From contig NZ_SNUB01000017.1 of the NCBI RefSeq assembly GCF_004378355.1, positions 1 to 64,000 on the forward strand: DNA of 64,000 nt, given 5' to 3'. The DNA is from Psychromonas algicola. Lineage in GTDB: Bacteria; Pseudomonadota; Gammaproteobacteria; Enterobacterales; Psychromonadaceae. Positions 43,958 to 54,015 of the stretch are shown here, piece by piece. The position numbers and the translations under genes were made by a program. Each line of letters starts with the position of its first letter. Positions within the stretch are counted from its first letter, which is position 1. Below the pieces are notes generated by a model. The model ran no database searches. It had not been told where the DNA came from and saw nothing but the letters and a program-made list of their open reading frames with translations.

Positions 43958-46642
43958 ATGAGTTTGCAGTTACTTAAACACTTTTTTAATCCACAATCGA
44001 TTACGGTTATTGGCGCCTCTATTAATGTAAAACGAGCGGGTTATTTAGTAATGAATAATCTGCTGGCTGCAGGGTTTAACGGACCAATTATGCCTGTTAC
44101 ACCTAAGTATACTTCAGTACACGGTGTACTTGCTTATCAACAAGTTAGTGATTTACCGATCACACCAGATCTCGCTGTTATTTGTACCAATGAATTTCGT
44201 ATACCGGACATCTTAAATGCGTTAGCTGAAAAAGGTTGTCGAGCTGCAATTATTGTCACTACCGAAATAGATGCTAATGTTTCAAGTCGTATTTATGAAA
44301 TCGCCGCAACCCATAAAATTCGTTTATTAGGTATGAGCAGTTTAGGCATTATAAATCCTCATAATTTAGTGAATGCAAGCTTGGCTCATTGTAATGCTTT
44401 ACCTGGCAATATTGCTTTTGTTTCGCAATCTGCAGCGGTTTGTACAACGGTTTTAGATTGGGCTCAAAGTAAAGGCATTGGTTTTTCTGCTTTTGTTTCA
44501 TTAGGTGATGCACAAGATATTTCTTTTCCTGAATTATTAGACTATCTGGCGAGAGATACCAAAACTCAAGCTATTTTGTTGTATATAGATAGCATTGATC
44601 AAGCTCGGGAGTTTTTATCCGCAGCCAGAGCAGTTTCACAACAAAAAACAGTATTGGTGATCAAAGCGGGTAGTTCTTTATTAGGCGCTAAAGCCGCCGC
44701 TTTACATAGTCGTGGCCGTTTTGGACACGATAGTGTTTACGACGCTGCTATTAAACGTGCTGGGATGTTAAGGGTTCATGATTTTCATGAATTATTTGCT
44801 GCCGTTGAAACGTTAGCTTATGCCAATTATTTACATGGTGAACGTTTAGCTATTATTACCAATGGTGGAGGGTTAGGGATTTTAGCGGTTGATAACCTTA
44901 TTGAAGCAGGCGGGCGTTTAGCTGAAATAGATCAGCCCTTGATGGATAAGCTGAATGCTTGTTTACCCACCAATTGGTCGCACAATAATCCTATCGATAT
45001 GATTGGCGATGCTGATCCTAAACGATACGCGACATCGTTGACGCATTTAATGGACAGTGGACAAGTTGACGCAATTTTAATTATGCATTCTCCTTCTGCG
45101 TTATCTGATAGCGAAGAGACGGCAAAGGCAATCATTGATGTGATCCAGCAACATGCAAAACGTAAACAGATTAATATCTTAACTAACTGGACGGGGGAGG
45201 ATGCTGCGAAACCTGCGAGACAACTCTTCGCAAAAGCTAAAATACCGACTTTTAGAACCCCTAAAGGCGCAATCACTGCATTTATGCACTTAGTACAATA
45301 TCGTCGCAATAAGAAATTATTAATGGAAACGCCGACTAATTTACCTGAGCATATTATTTATGAAGCTTCTGCCGCCGCGGAATACATCAAAAACAATGTA
45401 AATTCACAAAATCGTTCTGTTAAATTAAATACTTATCACACTAAGCCTTTGCTAGACGCTTATCATTTGAATACTATTAATACGCATATTGCTGAAAATA
45501 TCGAAGAAGCAATCGAAAAAGCTAAAATAATAGGGTACCCGTTGGCGGTTAAAATAAATTCGCCAGATATCCAATATAAATCTCAAGTGCATGGCGTCAT
45601 GCTTAACATTAATAATGCACGAGAATTAGATTCTGCTTTAATTTCGATTACCTCAAGAATTAAAGAAACGTTACCAGCGGCACGGCTCACCGGATTTACA
45701 TTACAAAAAATGGTCGCATCAGGATTAGCGTTAGAGTTAAGAGTGATGATTAAACAAGATGCGATATTTGGCCCTGTGATCGCAATATCTCAAGACAGTG
45801 ATGCTCGCGATTTACAAACTACATTAGAGAATGCTGTCGTAGCCTTACCGCCATTAAATATGGCGTTAGCAAGATATTTGGTGATACAGGGAATTAAAGA
45901 TAAAAAGATCAAAGTAAAACAACATGCAAAAGACTTTGATATGCAAGCCGTGTGTTTAATGTTAACTCAGCTATCACAAATGTTATTAGATAATCCTGAA
46001 ATCCACGATTTAGATTTAAATCCTGTCCTTGTGTCTGGAAGTCATGTCAGTATCGTGGATAGCCAAGTGCAACTCATGTTTAATGAGCAAGGTTTATCAA
46101 AACGATTTGCTATTAGCCCTTATCCGAAGCAGTTAGAAGAAAAAGTGATATTAAATAATGGTCAATCTATTTTAATTCGTCCTATCGTTGCGGAAGATGA
46201 AACAACTCAACAAGCCTTTGATAATGCCTCAACGCAAGAAGATCGTTATAAGCGGTATTTTTCTCAACGAGGTAAAATGAGTCATGAAGAAATGGCGAAG
46301 TTGACGCAAATTGATTATGAGCGGGAAATGGCTTTTATTGCGATTCGATTAGAAGAAGGAGAAGAGCAAGATACGCTCGCGGTTATTCGTGCTTCTATTG
46401 ATCCAGATAATGTTGAGGCTGAGTTTGCTATGATTGTTCGCTCCGATGCTCAAGGGTTAGGTCTAGGTAAGTTGATGTTACAAAAGTTGGTGACTTACCA
46501 ACAAGCCAAAGGCACGCAATATCTTTCTGGTATGACAATGTTAAGTAATATTGGTATGGCGACACTTGCTAAAAAACTCGGCTTTGAAGTAAAACGAGAT
46601 ATTGAAGATGGCGTTATTAATATGAAATTGGAACTTAATTAA
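43958..46642 (+). CDS. Acyl-CoA synthetase (NDP-forming) fused to GNAT acetyltransferase (Pat/PatZ)
   Basis: 894-residue bifunctional protein. Residues 1-460 are the CoA-binding and ligase-like domains (FNPQSITVIGASINVKRAGY, FVSQSAAVCTTVLDWA), 470-700 an ATP-grasp domain and about 730-890 a GNAT domain (VRSDAQGLGLGKLML acetyl-CoA loop). This is the layout of PatZ (YfiQ), the protein lysine acetyltransferase that inactivates acetyl-CoA synthetase. The ligase half is thought to have lost catalysis and to sense acetyl-CoA. The catalytic His of the synthetase half could not be placed with confidence (a candidate is ALHSRGRFGHD). Confidence 0.9.
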   Translation: MSLQLLKHFFNPQSITVIGASINVKRAGYLVMNNLLAAGFNGPIMPVTPKYTSVHGVLAYQQVSDLPITPDLAVICTNEFRIPDILNALAEKGCRAAIIVTTEIDANVSSRIYEIAATHKIRLLGMSSLGIINPHNLVNASLAHCNALPGNIAFVSQSAAVCTTVLDWAQSKGIGFSAFVSLGDAQDISFPELLDYLARDTKTQAILLYIDSIDQAREFLSAARAVSQQKTVLVIKAGSSLLGAKAAALHSRGRFGHDSVYDAAIKRAGMLRVHDFHELFAAVETLAYANYLHGERLAIITNGGGLGILAVDNLIEAGGRLAEIDQPLMDKLNACLPTNWSHNNPIDMIGDADPKRYATSLTHLMDSGQVDAILIMHSPSALSDSEETAKAIIDVIQQHAKRKQINILTNWTGEDAAKPARQLFAKAKIPTFRTPKGAITAFMHLVQYRRNKKLLMETPTNLPEHIIYEASAAAEYIKNNVNSQNRSVKLNTYHTKPLLDAYHLNTINTHIAENIEEAIEKAKIIGYPLAVKINSPDIQYKSQVHGVMLNINNARELDSALISITSRIKETLPAARLTGFTLQKMVASGLALELRVMIKQDAIFGPVIAISQDSDARDLQTTLENAVVALPPLNMALARYLVIQGIKDKKIKVKQHAKDFDMQAVCLMLTQLSQMLLDNPEIHDLDLNPVLVSGSHVSIVDSQVQLMFNEQGLSKRFAISPYPKQLEEKVILNNGQSILIRPIVAEDETTQQAFDNASTQEDRYKRYFSQRGKMSHEEMAKLTQIDYEREMAFIAIRLEEGEEQDTLAVIRASIDPDNVEAEFAMIVRSDAQGLGLGKLMLQKLVTYQQAKGTQYLSGMTMLSNIGMATLAKKLGFEVKRDIEDGVINMKLELN

Positions 46643-46811
46643 ATATTTATAGCCTGAGAGTAGTCGATGCAGACGCGCATACTTACAAAGTACTTATTTT
46701 GTGTTTTTGATATATTTTTTTTATATTGCTTTTAAATAAGACTTAATATTTTGTTGGCCTTCTTGTATATTGTCTGCTTTTAGTTCCCCTTGATTTAAGA
46801 GTGTGTAAATA

Positions 46812-49454
46812 ATGAGCGATCTTGATAACCTAGAACAAGTTGTTGAAAAAAATCCGCAAGAAAAATACCTTAGTGATTACCGTCCATCGGATTATACCGT
46901 AGCTACCATCGATCTTGAGTTTGATTTGTACGATACTCAAACAAGCATTAAAGCCGTTTCTCAAATCCAACGTGTTGCTAATAAGCCTGTTCCTCTGTTT
47001 TTATTTGGTGAAGATTTAACGTTAGTTTCTATTCTCGTTAATAATCAGAATCACACTGATTATGAATTGGTCGAAGGCGGTTTAGTATTAAACGACTTAC
47101 CAGATACCTTTACATTAGAAATTAATACAAAAGTGGATCCTGCTGAAAATAAGGCTTTCGAAGGCTTATACAAATCAGGTGATGCATTCTGTACGCAGTG
47201 TGAAGCAGAAGGCTTCCGTCGTATAACTTATTATTTAGATCGCCCAGATATACTTGCTAAATTCAGCACTAAAGTCATTGCTGATAAAGGGCTTTATCCT
47301 TTCTTATTATCTAACGGTAATCAAGTTGACCAAGGTGATCTAGAGAATGGAAGACACTTTGTTTCTTGGGTTGACCCTTTTCCAAAACCTGCTTATTTAT
47401 TTGCATTAGTCGCAGGGGACTTTGATTGCTTAGAAGATAATTACATCACTAAAAGTGGTCGTGATGTGAAATTGGCGCTATATGTTGATAAAGGCAATTT
47501 AGATAAAACAAAACATGCCATGCTATCGCTTAAAAATTCAATGCAATGGGATGAGCAGCGTTTTAACTTAGAATATGATCTTGATATTTATATGATTGTA
47601 GCTGTTGATTTCTTTAATATGGGCGCAATGGAAAACAAAGGCTTAAACATTTTTAATTCAAAATTTGTATTAGCCAATTCACAAAGTGCAACGGACCAAG
47701 ATTATTTAGGTATTGAAGCGGTTATTGGACACGAATATTTCCATAACTGGACAGGTAACCGTATTACTTGTCGTGATTGGTTCCAATTAAGTCTTAAAGA
47801 AGGCTTAACTGTTTTCCGTGACCAAGAGTTTAGTTCTGACTTAGGTAGCCGTAGTGTTAATCGTATTGCGAATGTAATGACAATGCGAGATCACCAATTT
47901 GCGGAAGATGCAGGGCCAATGTCTCATCCAATTCGCCCTGAAAGTGTGATGGAAATGAATAATTTCTATACCCTCACCGTGTATGAAAAAGGATCGGAAG
48001 TGATCCGTATGTTACATACCTTACTAGGTGAAGAAAAATTCCAACAAGGTATGCAGCTTTATGTTGAACGCCACGACGGTCAGGCTGTAACTTGTGATGA
48101 CTTTGTTGCTGCAATGCAAGACGCAAGTGGTATTGACTTAACTTTATTTAAGCGTTGGTATTCTCAATCTGGTACGCCTCAAGTGTTTGTAACAGATCAT
48201 TACGATCAAGCAAGCCAAACTTATCAGCTTACTTTTAAACAAAAAACAGCACCAACTGCGGATCAATCTAAAAAATTGCCATTGCATATTCCTATTGATA
48301 TCGAGTTACTAGATAGCAATGGCAATGCTATTACTCTATCTGAAGGCAAAACAAACCGAGTATTAAGTTTGACTCAAAAAGAGCAAACATTTGTATTTGA
48401 AAATGTTTCTGCACAGCCTGTACCTTGTTTATTCCGTAGTTTCTCTGCGCCTGTTAAATACCAATATGCTTATTCTGATGAACAATTATTAGATATCATG
48501 AGCTTCGCAAGCGATGAATTTTCTCGCTGGGATGCAGGACAAACTCTATTTAGTAAATACTTAGTTAATAATGTAAAAGCGTTACAACTAGGTAAACCTC
48601 TATCATTGCCAAGTATTTTCATTGATGGGTTCAAATCTGTATTAGTAAGTGAAAACCTTGATCCTGCATTAGTCTCAGATATGTTTACTTTTACAAGTGA
48701 AACAGGTGCTCGTGAATTATTTGACGTGGTTGATATTGAAGCGATTCATGAAGCGCGTGAGTTTATGCTGCAAGAGATTGCGACTCAGTTGAATGAACTG
48801 TTTGTTGATACCTATCTGCGCCACCAACAACTCAAAGCTTATGAACCTAATATTGAAGATATTGCTAAGCGTAAACTTAAAAATCTAGCACTTGCATTTA
48901 TTGCTCGTGTAGATAAAGAATTAGCGAATGACTATGTGCTTTCACAAATTGCATCATGCAATAATATGACCGATCATCTTGGTGCGTTAAGTGCTGCAAA
49001 TAGCGGTCTGTTAGCTTGTAGAGAAGAAGTGATGCAAGCCTTTGATGATAAGTGGTTTGATAATGGCTTAGTGATGGATAAATGGTTTGCATTACAAGCT
49101 AGCATGCCTTCAGCTGACGTTTTAGAACATATTGAAGCACTGTTTGAACATCGTAGTTTCGATTTCAATAATCCAAATCGTTTGCGATCTTTGGTTGGTG
49201 TATTTGCTCAGAATAATGCTTATCACTTCCATAATATCAATGGAGCGGGTTATGCTTTTTTAACTGATCAAATTATTAAGTTAAATAGCCAAAATCCACA
49301 AGTTGCTTCTCGTTTGATTACACCATTGATTCAATTCAAGCGTTTAGACAAAAAACGTATTGAATTAATTAAATCACAACTAAATCGTTTATTAGCATTA
49401 CCTGATTTGGCTGTCGATTTGTACGAGAAGGTCACAAAAGCGTTAGCGCAATAA
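46812..49454 (+). CDS. pepN: Aminopeptidase N
   Basis: 880-residue cytosolic zinc aminopeptidase (E. coli 870) that removes N-terminal residues from peptides. The exopeptidase motif GAMEN (about 271-275) and zinc motif HEYFHNW (His307, Glu308, His311, with a downstream Glu about 330) are intact. Four-domain layout of the M1 family: beta N terminus, thermolysin-like core, and a large helical C-terminal domain. Confidence 0.95.
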   Translation: MSDLDNLEQVVEKNPQEKYLSDYRPSDYTVATIDLEFDLYDTQTSIKAVSQIQRVANKPVPLFLFGEDLTLVSILVNNQNHTDYELVEGGLVLNDLPDTFTLEINTKVDPAENKAFEGLYKSGDAFCTQCEAEGFRRITYYLDRPDILAKFSTKVIADKGLYPFLLSNGNQVDQGDLENGRHFVSWVDPFPKPAYLFALVAGDFDCLEDNYITKSGRDVKLALYVDKGNLDKTKHAMLSLKNSMQWDEQRFNLEYDLDIYMIVAVDFFNMGAMENKGLNIFNSKFVLANSQSATDQDYLGIEAVIGHEYFHNWTGNRITCRDWFQLSLKEGLTVFRDQEFSSDLGSRSVNRIANVMTMRDHQFAEDAGPMSHPIRPESVMEMNNFYTLTVYEKGSEVIRMLHTLLGEEKFQQGMQLYVERHDGQAVTCDDFVAAMQDASGIDLTLFKRWYSQSGTPQVFVTDHYDQASQTYQLTFKQKTAPTADQSKKLPLHIPIDIELLDSNGNAITLSEGKTNRVLSLTQKEQTFVFENVSAQPVPCLFRSFSAPVKYQYAYSDEQLLDIMSFASDEFSRWDAGQTLFSKYLVNNVKALQLGKPLSLPSIFIDGFKSVLVSENLDPALVSDMFTFTSETGARELFDVVDIEAIHEAREFMLQEIATQLNELFVDTYLRHQQLKAYEPNIEDIAKRKLKNLALAFIARVDKELANDYVLSQIASCNNMTDHLGALSAANSGLLACREEVMQAFDDKWFDNGLVMDKWFALQASMPSADVLEHIEALFEHRSFDFNNPNRLRSLVGVFAQNNAYHFHNINGAGYAFLTDQIIKLNSQNPQVASRLITPLIQFKRLDKKRIELIKSQLNRLLALPDLAVDLYEKVTKALAQ

Positions 49455-49766
49455 TTTACACTAAAGTGATCTAACTAACCTTTCTGATATTTTGGTTAGG
49501 TTAGTTAGACATTCTTTGATCCATTCTAGTTTTTTTTTGCTGTAAATGATGAAAATAGAGTAAGTGTAATGATATCGTTTATCATTACTTCGAATTGAAC
49601 TATTTTTAATTATTATGGCCAAACTTCCTCATGAACCATTATTTTAATTAATTATGTCCTGTGATCCTTTTATAAAAGGATACGTTATATCAATCCAAAC
49701 TGTTTAAATAATCTTGTTGGAAAGTACTTCCAATAAGTATTTTTATTTTTTAAATTAGGTAAGTTA
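49455..49766. other. Intergenic region with a hairpin and a possible repeat fragment
   Basis: A stem CTAACTAACCT / AGGTTAGTTAG (49471-49508) follows pepN and may terminate it, though its T run is poor. Near 49686-49719 ATATCAATCCA ... TCTTGTTGG resembles the end of the repeat at 34794-34952; this is weak. No gene seen. Confidence 0.4.
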
Positions 49767-50252
49767 ATGAAACGAATAAATATAATTTGCGTTGATGATG
49801 AACGCAGCTTTTTAGACTCTTTGAGTCAAGAGTTAGCCTTTTTTGCTGATGTATTTAACATTGAAAAATGTGAATCAGCTTTAGAGTGTTTGGGCTTATT
49901 AGAAGATCTTAATGCGGAAGAAAAGTTAGTTGCATTAGTTATTGCCGATGACCTTATGCCAGGCAAAAATGGGGTGGAATTGTTAAATGAAATAGAAATG
50001 GACCATCGTTTTATCGGTACTAAAAAATTATTACTTACAAGTTCAGATGAACATGAAAATGCGAATACTATATGTAAGGTCAGTCAATCTCGTTTGGACT
50101 ATTTTTTAGAAAAAATCTGTGCACCTGATGAGTTATTACAAACAGTAAAAGAGTTGATTACCGAATATGCTATTGAAAAAGGATTAGAGCTTGAAGGGTA
50201 TACACCTAAGCTCGATGGGAAAGCATTATCACGTTTATCTCACACATTTTAA
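49767..50252 (+). CDS. Stand-alone receiver-domain protein
   Basis: 161 residues: a single receiver domain (acidic pocket CVDDE, phosphoacceptor Asp in VIADDLMPGKNG, LLTSSDEHEN) followed by a short C-terminal tail (about 125-161) with no output domain. The Lys motif, usually KP, is changed to EKICAPDE. It likely acts like CheY or Spo0F by protein contact. No kinase gene is adjacent; the partner is unknown. Confidence 0.85.
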   Translation: MKRINIICVDDERSFLDSLSQELAFFADVFNIEKCESALECLGLLEDLNAEEKLVALVIADDLMPGKNGVELLNEIEMDHRFIGTKKLLLTSSDEHENANTICKVSQSRLDYFLEKICAPDELLQTVKELITEYAIEKGLELEGYTPKLDGKALSRLSHTF

Positions 50253-50319
50253 TGAGTATATTATTTGTTTAAAACTCATTTTTATTGATGTTATAAGTTA
50301 ATTTATTAAAAATTAACCC

Positions 50320-50931
50320 TTAAAATTTATATTCAAAACCCATTAGTATTTCTGTTTGTAAATAAAAACTATCATCTAAGTTAATCAAACAATTTCCTTC
50401 TTTACAAAAAAGGTGACTCTCGGTGTTAAAACGGGTTGCATAAACTCGTAAATCACTTTTTAAAGAAAATTGTTGGTTAATTTGGTAACGTAGGCCGCCG
50501 CTAAGGTGAGCTGATAAAGCAGTTTTAGGATCATATTCATTAGTATTTGGATTAAAATAGGTAATACCAGCGCCTATGCCTATGTTAGTAGAAAAGGGCG
50601 TTTCATTAGTAAATAAAACCTTCCCTCCAAGATGTAAATATTGCACATAAGTGTCGAACTCAGTACCCGTCATTGAAAGATGCTGTTTACTATTTGATAA
50701 TAATAATTCACCTTCTGCTTTAGTATCGTATTTCCAACCAATAGATAAAGCTTGGGTTAATTCCGAGCTTAATTCAGCATTATTAGAACTACCTTGATTG
50801 TTTATGTCTTGGTTAATTCGCGATCCTAAAAATGCACTGACAGTAATATAATCTTCGTCTGCGTAAACAGAAGATGAAAAAGAACAAGCTGTGAGCAACA
50901 CTGTTGAGAGTATACTTTGCATTATTTTCAT
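50320..50931 (-). CDS. Small outer-membrane beta-barrel protein
   Basis: 203 residues with a signal peptide (MKIMQSILSTVLLTACSFSSSVYA, cleavage after residue 24) and amphipathic strands throughout, ending in Tyr-Lys-Phe, the usual terminal aromatic of outer-membrane barrels. It resembles the 8-strand OmpA/OmpW-like fold. Two Cys (FCKEGNC) near residue 178 form a probable disulphide loop. Specific function unknown. Confidence 0.75.
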   Translation of the reverse strand: MKIMQSILSTVLLTACSFSSSVYADEDYITVSAFLGSRINQDINNQGSSNNAELSSELTQALSIGWKYDTKAEGELLLSNSKQHLSMTGTEFDTYVQYLHLGGKVLFTNETPFSTNIGIGAGITYFNPNTNEYDPKTALSAHLSGGLRYQINQQFSLKSDLRVYATRFNTESHLFCKEGNCLINLDDSFYLQTEILMGFEYKF

Positions 50932-50959
50932 TTTTAGGCATCCATTATTTTGTTAACCA

Positions 50960-51475
50960 TCAACGCTTTGCATGTGGGCGTTTTTTCCATTTTTTGACTG
51001 AGGTATAGCGCCAAAATAATGTAAATCCCCAATAACCTACAAAAGCACAAATAGACCCCATGATGATACAGCCTAAAAATAATGCAGGTGCAATGGTTTC
51101 AAAAGCATTGAGGATCCACGTATAAGAGAGTTCAAATTTGAAGGTCATTAAAGGTTGTTGTAAAACAAAAGCGCCTAATCGATAACCCATATAAAAAAGA
51201 GGTGGCATGGTGAGTGGGTTAGATACCCAAACTAATGCAACCGATAAGGGTAAGTTCACACAGAAAAAGATAGCAAAAAATGAAGCGACAACCATTTGGA
51301 AAGGGATCGGCATCCAAGCACAAAATAAACCGACAGCAACTGCACCTGCTGCACTTCGCCTGTTTAAGCCCCATAAGCTAGGATTTTGAATTCTAGTTCC
51401 AAAATGTTTTAAATACGGGTGTGTTTTAAGCTTTTCTGGATTTGGGGAAAAGCGCTTAATCAAGTTTTTTGGCAT
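50960..51475 (-). CDS. DUF2062 membrane protein
   Basis: 171 residues from the ATG before PKNLIKRFSP (a longer start adds 15 unconserved residues overlapping the comEC start). Three hydrophobic segments and the DUF2062 motifs SAAGAVAVGLFCAWMPIPFQMV and NPLTMPPLFYMGYRLG. Unknown function; in gammaproteobacteria it is often divergent from comEC, as here. Confidence 0.88.
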   Translation of the reverse strand: MPKNLIKRFSPNPEKLKTHPYLKHFGTRIQNPSLWGLNRRSAAGAVAVGLFCAWMPIPFQMVVASFFAIFFCVNLPLSVALVWVSNPLTMPPLFYMGYRLGAFVLQQPLMTFKFELSYTWILNAFETIAPALFLGCIIMGSICAFVGYWGFTLFWRYTSVKKWKKRPHAKR

Positions 51476-51498
51476 ATAATTAAACTTTATCTGTTTAA

Positions 51499-53994
51499 AT
51501 GGAAAAAATGCGAATAACAATATGGTTGTCTATTGCTGTCTTTGTTAGTACTTTATTTTGGCCACATTTATTGACGTTTAGTGGTTTACTTTATTGTGCT
51601 CTGAGCTTTTGTATTTTTATTTATTGGCCGAAATGGCGGTATCTAGCCATTTTACCTTTAACTATTATTTACTTTAATAGTTTTACTTATACGACCTTAT
51701 TAGGAATATCTAATGGGGTGTCAGAATCTAATCATACCTTGCCGATAAGTGTTTTAGAAACACCTTTTTTGGGAGTGATTAATAAACAACGGGTTAGTAT
51801 TTTTTCTAATATAGTCAATGAGCAAGACAATAACATAACAATACAGATTAAATCATTAATCAATTCAAAAAATAATGGTTATTTTATTGCAAATATCATT
51901 TCTATCAACGAAATATCTTGTTTTTCCTGTCCATTAATTGAAATGCGTTGGTTTAAACCTAATTTAATGGTGCAAGCGGGTCAGATACATGAATTTAAAG
52001 TGCGTTTAAAACCACTTCAAGGTAAAGCAAATCCTGGTGGGTTTGACCGTCAAAAATGGCGTTATTCAGAACACGTCGCTTATATTGCAAATATCAAACA
52101 GCATATTAAAACAGTAGATACTGCTATTTCATTTCGTGCTTATTTATATCAAAAAACATTGCAAGTAACCGCTGATCTTAAGCATCAAGGTGCATTACTT
52201 GCACTTATTTTTGCAGATAAAAGTCTAATGACAGTAGAAGACAAAGAGGCCATCAAAACATTAGGTATTGCACATTTATTTGCAATATCAGGTTTACATA
52301 TTGGGCTTATGTTTGCTTTTTCGTTTGCGGTTTTTAATGTTTTAATAAAATCTTTTGTTCCGATTCCTTTATTAGGTTGGTTAACTTGGCGATTAACCAA
52401 TATTTGTGGCTTGTTGGTTTGCTTAGGCTACGGGTATGTTTCTGGTTTTTCATTGCCTACCCAACGTGCTTTATTAATGTTGTTTTTTAGCCTGTTGGTG
52501 TTATCTAGTAAACGTAAGGTGAGCTTATTTGACCTATTAGGGTTATGCCTTTGGTTTATTTTATTGATTGATCCATTAGCAATTTTAAGCAGTAGTCTTT
52601 GGCTCTCTTTTACAGCAATTACTTCAATACTTATTTTTATTTGGGCTGTGCACCGCCCATCTAATATTAATTTAGAATTGTTACCTTGGTGGAAAGTTGT
52701 TTGTTATCGATTTTTTACTTTTATTAAATGGCTGTGTTTATTACAACTGCTACTTACATTACTTATGCTGCCGATTCAGATGCAACAATTTTCTGCATTG
52801 AGCTCCTTTTCTCTTTTCATTAACTTATTTGCCATTCCTTATTTCTCTTGGCTGGTTATTCCTACTACTTTACTGGGCGCGCTATTACTTAATATTGTTG
52901 AGCCTTTGGGAAAGTATTTGTTGATGGGAGCCAATGAACTATTAAATGTATTTTTAGATAAAATGGATGTCTTATCCTCGGGATATATTCTGTTATCCGG
53001 ATCAATAATGGCTTTTATACTTAGTATTTTGCTACTGATCGTATTACTTTCATTTATTAAATTAACCAATAATTATTTCGAGTTTAATAAAAAATATATG
53101 ACTGCTTTTATTCTGTTTTTTATCACTTTTATTGGCATTCGTTTTGTTGAAAAACATCTAGAAAAGCAAAATATTTGGCAAGTTGAAGTTTTTGATATTG
53201 GTCAGGGGTTAGCTGTTTTAGTTAAAAGTGCAGGGGAAACTTTACTTTATGATACAGGGCCAAGTTACCCTCCTTATTATGCCGCTGCAACGGGGGAAAT
53301 ATTACCGTATTTACAAATGTTAGGAATATCTAAGTTAGATTACTTGTTTGTTAGCCATAGTGATAACGATCATGCTGGTGGAGCCTATACTATTCTTCAT
53401 TCACTTTATGTAAATAAAGCTTTTTCAGGAGAAGCTTTTGTAATGAATAAAAAGCGTTCTGTAGATAAGATAAAAAATGAAAGACTATTTTATGAGCAAT
53501 GTTTAGCAGGGCAGTTATTTCATTTAGGTAAATTAACCGTTGAAGTTTTGTCACCAAACAAGGTAGGGAATAACGATAATAATAATTCTTGTGTGGTCAA
53601 AATAAGTGATGGGGAACATGCCTTATTATTAACTGGAGATATCAATAAAGATGTTGAAGCTGACTTAATATATAATGCCATCAAAAATAAAGAGCTTGAA
53701 ACATTAACTGCGGATATCTTGGTTGCTCCACACCATGGTAGTAAAACGTCTTCTAGCAATCTATTTATAAAACATGTTAATCCTGAATGGGTTGTTTTTT
53801 CTGCTGGATATCGCAATCGTTGGAATTTCCCTATTACCGAGGTTGTTCAACGTTACCAACAACAAGGAGTGAAACAAGTCACAACATCTAAGAGTGGATT
53901 TATTCGATTTAATGTGCAAAATCAGCATATTAATGTAAAAACTTATAGAGAAGATCTTGCTGCTTATTGGTATCATCGTCATTCTGTATTTTAA
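51499..53994 (+). CDS. comEC: DNA uptake channel ComEC/Rec2
   Basis: 831-residue inner-membrane protein that carries single-stranded DNA into the cytoplasm during natural transformation. An N-terminal OB-like domain is followed by the Competence membrane domain (about 220-500; HLFAISGLHIGLMFAF) and a C-terminal metallo-beta-lactamase-like domain (about 555-800) with SHSDNDHAGG and LLTGDINKD. Full length suggests function, but no pilus or competence regulator lies in the window. Start within the divergent DUF2062 promoter region. Confidence 0.93.
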   Translation: MEKMRITIWLSIAVFVSTLFWPHLLTFSGLLYCALSFCIFIYWPKWRYLAILPLTIIYFNSFTYTTLLGISNGVSESNHTLPISVLETPFLGVINKQRVSIFSNIVNEQDNNITIQIKSLINSKNNGYFIANIISINEISCFSCPLIEMRWFKPNLMVQAGQIHEFKVRLKPLQGKANPGGFDRQKWRYSEHVAYIANIKQHIKTVDTAISFRAYLYQKTLQVTADLKHQGALLALIFADKSLMTVEDKEAIKTLGIAHLFAISGLHIGLMFAFSFAVFNVLIKSFVPIPLLGWLTWRLTNICGLLVCLGYGYVSGFSLPTQRALLMLFFSLLVLSSKRKVSLFDLLGLCLWFILLIDPLAILSSSLWLSFTAITSILIFIWAVHRPSNINLELLPWWKVVCYRFFTFIKWLCLLQLLLTLLMLPIQMQQFSALSSFSLFINLFAIPYFSWLVIPTTLLGALLLNIVEPLGKYLLMGANELLNVFLDKMDVLSSGYILLSGSIMAFILSILLLIVLLSFIKLTNNYFEFNKKYMTAFILFFITFIGIRFVEKHLEKQNIWQVEVFDIGQGLAVLVKSAGETLLYDTGPSYPPYYAAATGEILPYLQMLGISKLDYLFVSHSDNDHAGGAYTILHSLYVNKAFSGEAFVMNKKRSVDKIKNERLFYEQCLAGQLFHLGKLTVEVLSPNKVGNNDNNNSCVVKISDGEHALLLTGDINKDVEADLIYNAIKNKELETLTADILVAPHHGSKTSSSNLFIKHVNPEWVVFSAGYRNRWNFPITEVVQRYQQQGVKQVTTSKSGFIRFNVQNQHINVKTYREDLAAYWYHRHSVF

Positions 53995-54015
53995 AAGTAT
54001 TATTTGGTGCAATTC